Below, piece after piece: positions 1-9,200 of a stretch of DNA of 24,561 nucleotides (the stretch's first letter is position 1; the number at the start of each line of letters is the position of its first letter). The notes under the pieces were generated by a model, which worked only from the letters and a program-made list of their open reading frames with translations, was not told the origin of the DNA and made no database searches. Location: positions 1 through 24,561 of the forward strand of contig PJAB01000532.1 of NCBI GenBank assembly GCA_002887195.1, given 5' to 3'. Source of the DNA: Chrysochromulina parva. Taxonomy: Eukaryota; Haptophyta; Prymnesiales; Chrysochromulinaceae. The position numbers and the translations under genes were made by a program.

Positions 1-2
1 CC

Positions 3-1502
3 CCACCCCTACCCTTGATGGTGCGTATTGGCGCCGTGCGCACGCAGGTGTGGAACAAGACCGTCAAGCCCTCCCCCAAGGTCGGGCTGCAGGGCTCGTG
101 GCAGCCCGTGGACGAGCTCCATGCTGTCCTGGTGCACTGCGACACGTGGACGCCGCGCTTCGATGGGCTTCGTGGCAACGTGGTCCCTCTCGGGCCGGTG
201 CCATCGTCCCACGGGGACCGCGCCTCGCGCCACTTCCATGAAAACGTGGTCCACTACTCGGAGCTCCTAATTAAGGAAAAGCCTCCGGAGATGTCGAAGA
301 AGAAGCGCAAGAAGGCGGAGGACGGCACGGCGACCTACGCCGACGACGGGCTCGCGACGCCGCGCTACCGCATGATGTTCTCGCTCTATCGGCGTGAGGT
401 GATGGTGACGCCAATCAACCCGAACCCGGTCCCTGGTGATGAGGCCCCGGCGATGCCGGAGGGCAAGCACCTGACCTTCTGCATGGCGCCGGAGGACATT
501 CTGATCCGTAACTCCTTCCACATGCTCACGGAAGCGGAGAAGGAGACGCGCCGCGCCGAGTACAAGTCGAAGCAGTCGGCGCCCAAGCCCAAGGGCAGTC
601 CCGGGCTCGGAATGGGCGCTACGGCCGTCGGGATGATGCCCGGCATGGGCGGCGCCATCTCGGCGGGCGCGATGGCGCTCTTGGCCGATGGGAGCCAGTT
701 GGCTGGTGCCATGCCGCAAGCTCTCGTCTCGTCACAGCACATCGAGCTGCTCCCCGCAGCCGCGAGTGCCGCTGCCGAGCCGACGGGTGCAGGCGCGCCC
801 CAAATCGGCTCCCTCTCCGCGACCACAGGCCACGTGGCAGGCGGAACGCCCCTCTGGATCCAGGGATCGCGCTTCAGCACGCGCACGCGCGTCTGCTTTG
901 GGAGCGCGATCGCCACCGACGTGCACGCGTGCAACGGCAGCCTGATCACCGTTGTCGTGCCGGCCTCGCCATCTGGCCGTGCGGAGACGGTAGAGGTGCG
1001 CTTGACCCATGATGGCCTCAATTGGTCCAACCCGCTTCTGTACACGTACCGGGACGAGGCCTCAGCTGCCGAGGAGTCGGCGCACATGGTTGGCCTGATG
1101 GCGCTGCTCACTCCCCTCGTCGAGGAGAACTGCGTGGCAGAATCGCCCGATGCGACGCCGGCGGAGCTGATGGACAGCTCACTCCCGCCTGCGCTGCAGC
1201 TGCTCGGCGGCGTTCTTTCCATGCTCCAGAGCAGCGGCGTCTCCGACCTCTCGCGCGTCGACATGCATGGGCGCTCGCTGCTCCACTACGCGTGTGCCCT
1301 TCGCCACGCTGGCGCCGTCAAGTTGCTCCTGGCCGCGCGGGTCGATCCACGCGGCGTCGACGTGGCCGGCATGAGCGCCGCTGACTGGGCACGCCGTACC
1401 GGCTTTGCCGAAGGCGAGGCGCTGATCGCGCAGGCGCTCGCCAATGGCGACGGCGCGCCGCCCGCGGCGGTGGCGGCCGTCGACAGCAGCATGATGCTGT
1501 AG
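3..1502 (+). CDS. IPT/TIG–ankyrin repeat protein, probably nuclear (5' partial)
   Basis: The frame is open to the left edge, so the true start may lie outside. The first in-window ATG is at 18. Alternatively an exon begins at 48, after a CAG acceptor-like site at 45-47. Numbering from codon 15: a basic SKKKRKK cluster near residue 95 looks like a nuclear localisation signal. Residues about 185-220 are Gly/Met-rich low complexity. Residues about 265-347 form an IPT/TIG immunoglobulin-like fold (GGTPLWIQGSRF, VCFGSA, then VRLTHDGLNWSNPLLYTY). Residues about 417-470 contain ankyrin repeats (GRSLLHYACALRHAGAVKLLL, then a weaker repeat). IPT followed by ankyrin is the order seen in CAMTA and Mga2/Spt23-type regulators. 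I see neither a CG-1 domain nor a membrane anchor here, so family membership is open. A role in transcription regulation is inferred. Confidence 0.8.
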   Translation, partial: PPLPLMVRIGAVRTQVWNKTVKPSPKVGLQGSWQPVDELHAVLVHCDTWTPRFDGLRGNVVPLGPVPSSHGDRASRHFHENVVHYSELLIKEKPPEMSKKKRKKAEDGTATYADDGLATPRYRMMFSLYRREVMVTPINPNPVPGDEAPAMPEGKHLTFCMAPEDILIRNSFHMLTEAEKETRRAEYKSKQSAPKPKGSPGLGMGATAVGMMPGMGGAISAGAMALLADGSQLAGAMPQALVSSQHIELLPAAASAAAEPTGAGAPQIGSLSATTGHVAGGTPLWIQGSRFSTRTRVCFGSAIATDVHACNGSLITVVVPASPSGRAETVEVRLTHDGLNWSNPLLYTYRDEASAAEESAHMVGLMALLTPLVEENCVAESPDATPAELMDSSLPPALQLLGGVLSMLQSSGVSDLSRVDMHGRSLLHYACALRHAGAVKLLLAARVDPRGVDVAGMSAADWARRTGFAEGEALIAQALANGDGAPPAAVAAVDSSMML

Positions 1503-2106
1503 GCGCGTTGCAGTGGGCGCAATGCTATACCCTCATGCAGAGGCGGCATAGACGCACCGGGGGGGACGGAGACAGGCCGTGGGACGAGCCAGACGCGCGT
1601 GGAGACAGACGATGGGGGATCGAGGCTGGCGTGCACAGCGCGCGCCGAGCCTGGCGCCGCAGACCGGGGGCACCACAGGAACGGACATCACGTTCACGTC
1701 CACGTTCACAGGGAACGGATACCAAGGCTTAACAGACGTCGAGGAGCGATCGCGCGTTCGAGAGGAGCGGCGGTGTCACGGCCCCGTCAAGAGCGAGATG
1801 AGCATGGGCAGAGGATGTTGATGGGAGGCTGAGACTCCAAAGGGCGTGCCCGGGGGGATGCATCCGAGCGGAAAGGGGACGGGGGGTCGGCGTGTATGGA
1901 GGTGGAGGAAGTGGACGGACGCCGGAGCGACGCCGTGCTGAGCGGCGCCCGTTTTCCTAGATATCGCGTGTATGTGAGTGCCTGGGCTTGGTGCGACTTG
2001 CCATGCTTGTGGATTTCCCTTTAAATGTGTGAAATGTGTTTTTGCGGGGTCTTGGGATCTGTGTGGGTGAACAGTACGTGTTTTCCATCACCATCTTGAT
2101 CGTGCT
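1503..2106. other. Intergenic region, no gene seen
   Basis: This is the 3' flank of the IPT-ankyrin gene and the 5' flank of the mS41-like gene. Frames here are short and low in quality. Base composition falls and becomes T-rich after about 1950, consistent with a promoter or 5' leader ahead of the next gene. No tRNA or repeat element was recognised. Confidence 0.6.
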
Positions 2107-2130
2107 CTTGACTTGACTTGACTTGACTTG
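2107..2130 (+). promoter_or_regulatory. CTTGA pentanucleotide tandem repeat upstream of the mS41-like gene
   Basis: Four perfect CTTGA units plus a partial fifth (CTTG) end 28 bases before the ATG at 2159. The same repeat, also read as TTGAC, recurs upstream of the starts at 12541 and 19046. Its position suggests a 5' leader or promoter element; function is inferred. TTGACT also matches the W-box core bound by WRKY factors in plants, but nothing here shows that such a factor is involved. Confidence 0.5.
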
Positions 2131-2158
2131 GCTTCTTGTCTCACGTCTTCAATCGCTC

Positions 2159-2560
2159 ATGCACTCGCTGTTTGCGCGAGGCGTCGGCGCGAGCCTGCTG
2201 CCGCGTACCGGCTTTGCTCAGCGCGCGCTCCTGATGAGCACCGACGCAGCGAAGGCACAGGTGGAAGAGTTCTTGCGCGCCGCGAGCCGACCCAAGATGG
2301 GAGTCGCGAAGGCCAAGCAAAGCGCGGGTCAAAAGGCGCTCGACCTGACAAAACAGGCGAACCGAATGAAAGATATGGACCTGAAGGCGCTGCTGCAAAC
2401 CGATGGCAGAAAGCTCAAGGAGCTTGGGTTGCCGGTGCAGGAGCGCAAGCGGCTGCTGAATTTCATCGACAAGTATCTCCGGGGCTACAAGCACGATGGA
2501 CGACCTGGACAGCATGCATGGAAGGGGTGGCGAGCGCCGTCTTTCGTTGGTTCCCAATAG
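2159..2560 (+). CDS. Probable mitochondrial small ribosomal subunit protein mS41 (IGR-motif/Fyv4-like)
   Basis: A 133-residue protein. The first ATG after the CTTGA repeat is used; the same frame extends upstream only without an ATG. Residues 1-26 (MHSLFARGVGASLLPRTG...) are rich in Arg, Ser and hydrophobic residues and lack acidic ones, as expected of a mitochondrial presequence. The C-terminal half contains DLKALLQTDGRKLKELGLPVQ followed by ERKRLLNFIDKYLRGY. This matches the IGR/SAM-like pattern of mS41/Fyv4 (KLKE-G-PV--R--I---EKYR-G), a small-subunit mitoribosomal protein. The linker between presequence and motif is longer than usual and the literal IGR tripeptide is not evident. The family call is therefore moderate; any other SAM-like small mitochondrial protein is the alternative. 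Confidence 0.6.
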   Translation: MHSLFARGVGASLLPRTGFAQRALLMSTDAAKAQVEEFLRAASRPKMGVAKAKQSAGQKALDLTKQANRMKDMDLKALLQTDGRKLKELGLPVQERKRLLNFIDKYLRGYKHDGRPGQHAWKGWRAPSFVGSQ

Positions 2561-2567
2561 AATGGTT

Positions 2568-2765
2568 GCTTTCTAAAAGCTCGTAATAACCATGCATCGC
2601 ATTGCGCTGTATGCACTGTACACATGTGATGGCCACACTCCGCGCGCCGCAGGGGCTCGCGGCGGCCGGGCCCGTCGCGGGTCCGCGACGGTCGATCGGT
2701 CGTGATCACGTCTGTGCTCGCGTCGGCGGAGCGTATCCGCAGCTGCTGAGAGTAGGCCCTCCGAT
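2568..2765 (-). pseudogene. Decayed partial copy of the RPC11 3' end (tandem duplicate)
   Basis: This stretch matches 2775-2948, which carries the last third of RPC11 and its 3' flank. Shared blocks in the same order are GCTTTCTAAA, TAATAACCATGCAT, GTATGCACTGTACACA, GGCCACACTCCG, GTCGGCGGAGCG and GTAGGCCCTCCGAT. Translated on the minus strand it still gives RRAYSQQLRIRSAD beside the functional [14 protein letters not shown]. Relative to the intact copy about 28 bases covering the stop codon and last codons are missing, and roughly 50 bases of unrelated GC-rich sequence replace the part encoding the second zinc-ribbon half. There is no start codon or complete zinc site, so it is a dead gene fragment. 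Confidence 0.8.
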
Positions 2766-2774
2766 AGAGTGCAT

Positions 2775-2948
2775 GCTTTCTAAAGCGACTAATAACCATG
2801 CATGGCATCGCCCTGTATGCACTGTACACACGTGAACACGCGTTTCAGTCCTCTCGCCATCGATGGCCACACTCCGTGCATTTGTAAAACGTGGTCATCG
2901 GCTCGTCGGCGGAGCGGATCTGCAGCTGCTGATAGTAGGCCCTCCGAT
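2775..2948. repeat. Intact member of the RPC11-tail tandem duplication
   Basis: This is the second unit of a direct tandem repeat whose first unit is 2568-2765. It contains the 3' flank and the final third of the functional RPC11 gene. The two units differ by point changes and by one deletion and one insertion in the first unit, so the duplication is not recent. Confidence 0.75.
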
Positions 2949-3168
2949 TGGTGCACTTTGGGCAGTTTGCATCGCTCTGGTCGGCATTCTTCCATGCCTC
3001 AGGCCCGCCGAGCACCTCGTCGACCGCCTTGTGCTCGAGCGGAACGTCAACGCGCACCATCGCCTTGAGGTGGTACACGTACGGGCACGTCTGGCAGTAG
3101 AAGCGCAGCCGGCCGCCCGTCGAAGTCTCGAGCATCAGCATGTTGCCACATATGAAGCAGAAATGCAT
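2845..3168 (-). CDS. RPC11: RNA polymerase III subunit RPC11/C11 (POLR3K, TFIIS-like zinc ribbon)
   Basis: A 107-residue protein, the usual length of C11. The subunit stimulates RNA cleavage, termination and re-initiation by RNA polymerase III in the nucleus. The N-terminal zinc ribbon uses C4-x2-C7 and C25-x2-C28, with the TCPY signature. The linker has [12 protein letters not shown]. The C-terminal TFIIS-type ribbon uses C69-x2-C72 and C97-x2-C100 and carries the hallmark [12 protein letters not shown] with the catalytic acidic pair Asp88-Glu89, ending GHRW. The frame extends 29 codons further upstream to an ATG at 3255, but that extension has no counterpart in the family, so the start at 3168 is preferred. 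No intron. A broken copy of its 3' end lies just downstream. Confidence 0.96.
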   Translation of the reverse strand: MHFCFICGNMLMLETSTGGRLRFYCQTCPYVYHLKAMVRVDVPLEHKAVDEVLGGPEAWKNADQSDANCPKCTNRRAYYQQLQIRSADEPMTTFYKCTECGHRWRED

Positions 3169-3362
3169 TGCGAGAGGGCCTTCCGCCGATGCGATGGCGA
3201 GTGGGCGGCGGCGCAGCCCAGGGCCGTCGCGTGCGAAAGCTGCGCTCTCGTTCACGTGAATTCACATCAAATCGTACATGTAAGGGGACATGCGCGCGCA
3301 TGTCGGGTAGGAATTTCTGATAGGCTTTTCACGCGCGCGCAAAGCGATCATAAATCGCCGAA

Positions 3363-4904
3363 ATGGGGGAGGTCCTATCTGAGCATTGCTTCAAGCAACA
3401 ACACCGCAGCATGCAAAGCTCAACGCTGGCGGCACTGCCCTCCGCCGTACCAGGTGGTGCATGCGACCCGTGCCTTTCGCCTGTCGCGCCTGCCGACTGC
3501 CGTCATATGGCCAAGACACAATGTTGCGCACCGATGGGTTGCAGCTGGATTGCAGAGCTGAACCGGACCCTCGGCCTCCGATTCGAAATGACAAAGGGAG
3601 CTGGCTGGGGAAATTACTGGCCCCTCGTGCGATCATTGCACCTGCTTGCAGCGACCCTTGGCCGTCGGCTCCTCCTCCACCGTGGTGAAAGCTTACGTGC
3701 CCTGCCTCTGCCTGTGCATCAGTTTGCACATGGCGGCACTGTGCCCTGGATGTTTGACTCGGCAAAAGAGGCAGAAACCCACATCGCACGCGCACACGTT
3801 CTGCATGAAGTCGACCTGCGCTCCCCTGAGGCGCATCTCCGATCTTTGGCTGTCCGTCTGCTCCGCTCAGCCGTGATCGCTCGACAGCAGCACGTATGGC
3901 TGAACGTGTCATGGTACGTGCAACTCGTGCTTGCGAAGGGCGCGGTGCGTGGGAATCCTAAGTTTTACCTGCCGGGGTGCGCCAACGAGCAGTACACCAA
4001 TCTCCTCGCGGCTTGTATCGGCCGATTGGCCACCACGCCAATCCGTGGCAGCACGCTGGCCTTGGCGCACGACGAGCTCCGAAGACGTATGCCAGCCGAT
4101 GGTGATTACATCGGTGTGCACGTGCGCACTCTGGCGAGCGATCTGAAGCCGGCGAGTAACTGGTCATCCGCGCTGGCGAGGCAAAGCTGGAACGCGTCGG
4201 CGACTCTTGTGATGCTTGCATGGGACACAGGCGTCAACGTGAACGAGTACGCTGAGGCCCTTCGGTCGGTGTGCGCGATGGGTAGCTTGTACATCGCCTC
4301 CGACTCGGGTGCAGTCGTCAAACTCTTCGAGCAGCTGTGCCCGAGGGCACGTATCTTCTCGAGCGGCGTTCGTGGGAGCGCGCACCCGTGGATCGAGGCG
4401 GCGTCGTTGTCGCCTCCGGTCTCGCCTTCGACATCGACTGAAGAGGGCTCGACGGACGCGACCACAGCAGCGGGTGTGTTGCAGCAGATCTCGCATAGCA
4501 GGCCGCTGGCAAGGCTGGATGCGCCGCTCTTGGATTGGCTTCTCCTCTCGGAGGCACGCGCCTGCGGCCGGTGGGGCCACGACTCAAGCTTCCAGTCGAC
4601 GGCGGTGGAGCGAGGTCGTTTCTGCTCGGGTAAAATGATCGGCCTGCTTCCAAAGCCATGGGCGCGAAGGCGACGGGTGCACACATACACACTGTGGACA
4701 CAGCTCCGTCGCGTGCAGCGCTGCCACGACGAGCTGAGCGCGCCGTCGGCGTTGCGAAGGGCCGCAAGGTGCGAAGGGCCCCAAGGTGCGAGGTACTTGA
4801 CTGCACTCAAACTCTTCGAGGCAAGCTTTGTAGGCACGCCATGTGAAGGGCGACGCACGCTCGTCGCATGCGCACAGCTGCTGCACGCCGGACTGCTTGC
4901 GTGA
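3363..4904 (+). CDS. Fucosyltransferase-like GT-B glycosyltransferase
   Basis: A 513-residue protein. The N-terminal part contains GAGWGNYWPLVRSLHLLAATLGRRLLLH, a pattern typical of the acceptor half of peptide-O- and alpha-1,6-fucosyltransferase-like enzymes. The core motif is DYIGVHVRTL around His253-Val-Arg255, matching the HxR nucleotide-sugar site of GT23/GT37/GT65-68-type enzymes. It is followed by SLYIASDS near residue 306 and then LLDWLLLSEARACGRWGHDSSF, which resembles the D-x-x-x-L-S...SSF block of these families. Transfer of fucose from GDP-fucose in the secretory pathway is the expected role. No clear signal anchor is seen at the N terminus, so a short upstream exon is possible. 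The exact GT family and acceptor cannot be set from sequence alone. It is divergent from RPC11. Confidence 0.6.
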   Translation: MGEVLSEHCFKQQHRSMQSSTLAALPSAVPGGACDPCLSPVAPADCRHMAKTQCCAPMGCSWIAELNRTLGLRFEMTKGAGWGNYWPLVRSLHLLAATLGRRLLLHRGESLRALPLPVHQFAHGGTVPWMFDSAKEAETHIARAHVLHEVDLRSPEAHLRSLAVRLLRSAVIARQQHVWLNVSWYVQLVLAKGAVRGNPKFYLPGCANEQYTNLLAACIGRLATTPIRGSTLALAHDELRRRMPADGDYIGVHVRTLASDLKPASNWSSALARQSWNASATLVMLAWDTGVNVNEYAEALRSVCAMGSLYIASDSGAVVKLFEQLCPRARIFSSGVRGSAHPWIEAASLSPPVSPSTSTEEGSTDATTAAGVLQQISHSRPLARLDAPLLDWLLLSEARACGRWGHDSSFQSTAVERGRFCSGKMIGLLPKPWARRRRVHTYTLWTQLRRVQRCHDELSAPSALRRAARCEGPQGARYLTALKLFEASFVGTPCEGRRTLVACAQLLHAGLLA

Positions 4905-4959
4905 ATGATAATCGTGTGAAAAACGTCCGCCGTCCGACACTTCACAACAACTTGTGTTG

Positions 4960-6096
4960 ATGAAGAGGTGTGTGATTTTCTTTTCGCGATTTATGTCAAG
5001 GACCGTCGCTCGCCTGCTGCTGCTGGTTGTGGTTGAGGCGCACGAATACTTGTCGGCCCCTCTATCTCGTACGGGCTCGTGCCTGCTCAATGGTGTGATC
5101 ATGGGCAGCAAGATCTGCCAGACGCACACCACGCCGGACACCAGTGACGATGTGCAGTGCCTCGATGACAAGCTCACGTACTCCCACTTGTTCCACGTCC
5201 ACCCCGCGTACGAGAATTTTGCGTGCGGTGGCTCAACTTTGGTGAACGGCAGCCGTGGCGGGTCTCAGGGCCTTCTCCAGGAGTGCGGCGATCTGAAGAG
5301 CGACCCGACTCATTTCAACATGAGCCTCCCTGGCCCTGGGGAGGTTGCCACCTACAAGGCTGGTCAAGAAGTGGAGCTCGGGCTCAAGGGCTTCTTCCAT
5401 CAGGGCGTCATGCGGGTGAGCCTCTGCTTCTATGAGGACAGCGCCTGCTCGTCGCCCAGCCACTTCACGTCGTACGTCCTCGGGTATCACTTTTCGGAGG
5501 GGACCTCGGGGGATGCGTCAGCACCCGAAGGGATCTATTCCGTCGTCCTCGGTTTCAAAGTGCGCATGCCCAACCGCAAAGGCCGTGCCGCCCTCCAGTG
5601 GCTCGTGGACGCGGAAGACGTTCGATCCTACGTCTCGTGCACCACGATCGAGATCATCGGTGCGACCATCGAGTCGCCCCAGCGCAGCCCGAGCTCAGCT
5701 CCGTTGCATGGTCCGAGGACGGACTCGTATGCATGCAACGGGCACCCTCTGTGCAACTGCACGACGACCCACGAGCCCACGAGCCCCAACGTTGGGTTGG
5801 GGCTCGTGTGCCCGCAAGGCACGTCGCCCTCGGTCATCAACGGTACCTCGACCGGGACCGATATTGTCGCTCAGTACAAGGCGCAGCTGGGAGTAGATGT
5901 TTTCTGCGGACTTTGCATCAGCAACGGCTGCCCCTCGAGCTGCGGCGGCAAGTACAATGGCTTCTACCAGGGCCCCAAGTGCACAAACTCACCTGTGCTC
6001 AAGGGCTGCGGCGCGACGCATGAGACGGCGCTGCCCAAGTACATAGAGTGTTCCGCGGCCACGTGCACGTCATCCGGCTGGAGCCCGTCGCTATAG
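4960..6096 (+). CDS. Secreted LPMO-like protein with N-terminal histidine (candidate copper polysaccharide monooxygenase)
   Basis: A 378-residue protein starting at the first ATG of the frame. Residues 13-27 (SRTVARLLLLVVVEA) form a signal peptide with a V-E-A cleavage site that would expose His28. The mature protein then begins HEYLSAPLSRTG, like the H-x(n)-P-x-SR start of LPMOs, where His1 is half of the copper histidine brace. A second candidate brace histidine is His147 in YKAGQEVELGLKGFFHQGVMR. Residues 199-232 (GFKVRMP, AALQWLVDAED, SYVSCTTIEI) match the F-x-P...LQW...Y-x-C-x-D/T-x-x-I block of LPMO beta-sandwiches. Many cysteines imply disulfides, and a Cys-rich C-terminal region (about 255-378) is unassigned. 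Oxidative cleavage of a cell-wall or algal polysaccharide is inferred. The CAZy family cannot be assigned. Confidence 0.65.
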   Translation: MKRCVIFFSRFMSRTVARLLLLVVVEAHEYLSAPLSRTGSCLLNGVIMGSKICQTHTTPDTSDDVQCLDDKLTYSHLFHVHPAYENFACGGSTLVNGSRGGSQGLLQECGDLKSDPTHFNMSLPGPGEVATYKAGQEVELGLKGFFHQGVMRVSLCFYEDSACSSPSHFTSYVLGYHFSEGTSGDASAPEGIYSVVLGFKVRMPNRKGRAALQWLVDAEDVRSYVSCTTIEIIGATIESPQRSPSSAPLHGPRTDSYACNGHPLCNCTTTHEPTSPNVGLGLVCPQGTSPSVINGTSTGTDIVAQYKAQLGVDVFCGLCISNGCPSSCGGKYNGFYQGPKCTNSPVLKGCGATHETALPKYIECSAATCTSSGWSPSL

Positions 6097-6278
6097 AGTA
6101 TGCTGTGTTAGAACCGACCGGCTCGATCCCCAGCGAGGCTGAGGGTTGCCGTTGCGGGGATACGGTATGTGTGTGGGTGACTAACTTACAAGACCAGTCT
6201 CACACTAGACACATTTTTGGGGGGGGCGGGGCGTGTGTTTCACAGCACCAGTGTTGCTCCGTGGAGGACCCTCGTGCA
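6097..6278. promoter_or_regulatory. Short intergenic leader of SPT6
   Basis: About 180 bases separate the LPMO-like stop from the SPT6 ATG and must hold the SPT6 promoter and 5' leader. It contains a G-run (about 6219-6237). The SPT6 frame is open through it and into the preceding gene, but that part has no family similarity and is treated as untranslated. Confidence 0.45.
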
Positions 6279-9200
6279 ATGAGCCATATGCGGCGTCGCG
6301 TGGTTGTGGAGGACGAGGACGAGGACGAGGACGACAACGGCGCTGCCGCTGTGCCAACCACCAGCGACGGGCCTGCCGCCGCGGAAGAGGCCGACGACCC
6401 AATGGAGGAGGAGGGTGCTGGCGGCGATGATGCCGAGGATGAGCCCGATGCGGCAGCGCCCGCCGATGCTGATGATGGCGAGGCAGACGACGCGCCGCCG
6501 CCCGCCCTGCCGGAGGACGATTTCGACGGGCTGCCTTCAGACGAGGAGGAGGCAGCCGACTCGGGCGCCGAATCGGGTGAGGACAGCGATGATGATAACG
6601 AGGGTGAGGAGGGCGGCGATGACGACGATGACAATGAGGGCGAGGAGGGCGCGGCTAAGAGCAGGGACGACGAGGACGAGGACGAGGTGGTCGTGAGCAA
6701 GAAGGCCAAGAAGCGCAAGGCGGCGGTCGACGACGAGCTGGACGACGACGACCTAGCGCTGCTCGAGGAGAACACGGGCATGGACGTGAGTCGTCTGCGC
6801 AAGGGTGAGGGCGGCCGCCGCCGGCTGCAGAAAAAGGCGCGCGAGGAGACTGCGCCCGTGGCGACCACTGCAGAGGACGCCGAGAATGAAATTGCAGCCG
6901 GTCTCTTCGGCGACGACGACGACGAGGCGGCGGAGGCGGCAGAGGGCGACGACGAGGACGAGCCCAAGGTCACACGGCCTGCGCGAGACGCGGAGATTGA
7001 CGACGACGACGAGTCGGATGAGAAATCGGACGGCTTCATTGAGTACGCGCCGGGCGAGCGGCCGGTGCGCCGCAAGCACGCGCTGGGCGTGTCGGAGGAG
7101 CTCGCCAACATGCGCGAGGAGGCCGAGGACATCTTCGGCACGTCGACGGAGATTCGCGAGCTGCTTGCGTTCACGCGAGGCGATGCATCCACTGCTGTTG
7201 ATGAGGGTGATGACGAGGAGGAGGCGGACGCGCAGTCCGAGGACGAGTCTGAGGACGAGGAGATGGACGGTTTCATCGACGACGACGAGGACGAGGACGA
7301 TGAGGAGACGCGCGCCAAAAAGGAAGAGCGGCGCGCGCGCCGTGAGAGGAAGTACGCACGCAAGGGCAAGAAGCGACTTGCGGCGGGCACGGCGGAGGAG
7401 GTGATCGACAAGCTGTATTCGGAGGAGGACAGGAAGGCGTTCTTCAAGACGAGCGAGGATGCCGAGCTTCGCGACAAGGATCTGCCTGAGAGGTTACAGC
7501 TTGCCTTCCGTAACCGCGACGCGCCCCATCCGAGGGAGTTGGAAATGGAGGCGTTGTTCATCTTCTCACGCCTGTTTGCCCAGGGGGTGGGCAAGCTGCC
7601 CGAGGACGCAGACGGGGCGCCTCCGGTGCGCACCGAGGAGGAGAACGAGCTGCGCACCAAGCGCGTGCTGCGCGCGATCGAGACGGTGCTGAGTAAGCTG
7701 CGCGAGGGCGAGCCTCTCGAAGGCACGAAGGCCAAGGGCAAGAAGAAGGGCGGAAGTGCCGATGAAGAGGAAGGCGTCGAGGAGGATGCGGAGGGCGAGG
7801 CCGACGAGGACGAGGCGAGCAAGGAGCGCCGCCGCTTCGAGCTCGCCTTCATCGCGTACTATCGCAAGGAGGACTGGGCGGCGGTGCTCACGCCGGCGCA
7901 ATTGCATGCCATCCCGGAGCTCGATCGCGAGCACTACCACCTGCAGTCGTCCAAGGCGGCGCTCTTGCGCTCGGCCACGGCGCGCTTCGCGCACGAGCCG
8001 GATCTGCTCAAGCGGCTGCGCGCCTTGCTGCGCACGGCGGACTCCCTGCACGAGGTCCTCGACCTCGAAGCGTGGCTCGAAAACGAGTACGACGTGAAGA
8101 ACAGTGGCGCTGCCGCCGAGGATCTAGAGCCGCGCGCTGCCGTGGGCGGCGCGCGCCGCCCCGCCAAGAACCGCTCGCTGTACGCGGCCGCGTGCAAGGG
8201 GAGCGCGTCGGTGCTCGCCGAAAAGTTCGGCCTCTCCGTGAGGGCGCTCGCTGAGAACGTCGTGGTGCACTTCGGGCAGCAGAATTTGCCCGCAGACGAG
8301 CTCCTCACGCCCGAAGAGGTCGCCAAGGACTTTATCGACATGATGGCCGCGCAGGCGGCGAGCGGGAGCGCGCCGCCGCTGCCCGCCGAGCTGCAGAAGC
8401 CCGAGGGGGCGCTCGCGGCGGCGCGAGAGGTGTTTGCGCATGGGATCGCATCGAACATCGACCTGCGGCACAAGGCGCGCTCGCACATGGGGATGGCGGC
8501 GCGACTGCAGGTGGAGGCGACGCCCAAGGGAGCGGATGAGGTCGACCCGACCCACGCGCTCTACCGCGTGATGAACGAGCTGCACGTGCGGCCCAAGGAC
8601 ACGTCGGCGGCCGCGCGCGAGCGGCGCAACTCGACGACGCTGTACAAGCTGCTGCCCGGAGCCCCGTACAGGGTCGACTGGCACAATACAGGCAGTCGCG
8701 ACGAGGCGGTCGCCAAGGCCGAGCTGCTCATGATGGCGGCCAAGGCGCAGCAGCTGGGTCTCATCACGATGAGTGTTGAGGTCCCGCAGCTCGACGACTA
8801 CCCCGACGCGCCGCCGGACCCCTTTCTGGTGCAGCTGCAGAATGCCTTCCTCACGCCCGTGGACGAGACCGACCCCAACCCGTGCGCCGACAAGTGGAAC
8901 GCGCAGCGCACCCTAATCTTGAGGCGGGCGACACTCGGCCTCCTCTACCCGAAGCTAGGCAAGGAGGCGCTCGAGACGGCGCTGCGCGAGGCGCAGCTCA
9001 TGGTAGCCGCCGAGTGCGCGCAGCGGCTGCACGCGCTCGCGTACGGCCCGCCCTTCCGCATCGCGCCCGCCGAGCGCAAGCAGCAGAAGCCGGGCAAGAA
9101 GAAGAAGCCCGACTGGTTGCCCAACGTGGGCGACTACTACGAGCGCAAGGCACGCGTCGTCGGCGCGACGCTGCTGCCCTCGGACGACATGGGGCGCGCC

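Noticed and set aside
6048..6278. N-terminal extension of SPT6 into the end of the LPMO-like gene
   Set aside because: The extension starts inside another coding region, has no Spt6-like sequence, and a good ATG followed by the normal acidic tail exists at 6279.
6200..7852. A 550-codon Ser-rich open frame on the minus strand
   Set aside because: It is the mirror of the GAC/GAG-rich acidic tail of SPT6: antisense Asp/Glu codons give Ser and Leu runs. No domain is present and SPT6 on the plus strand is certain.
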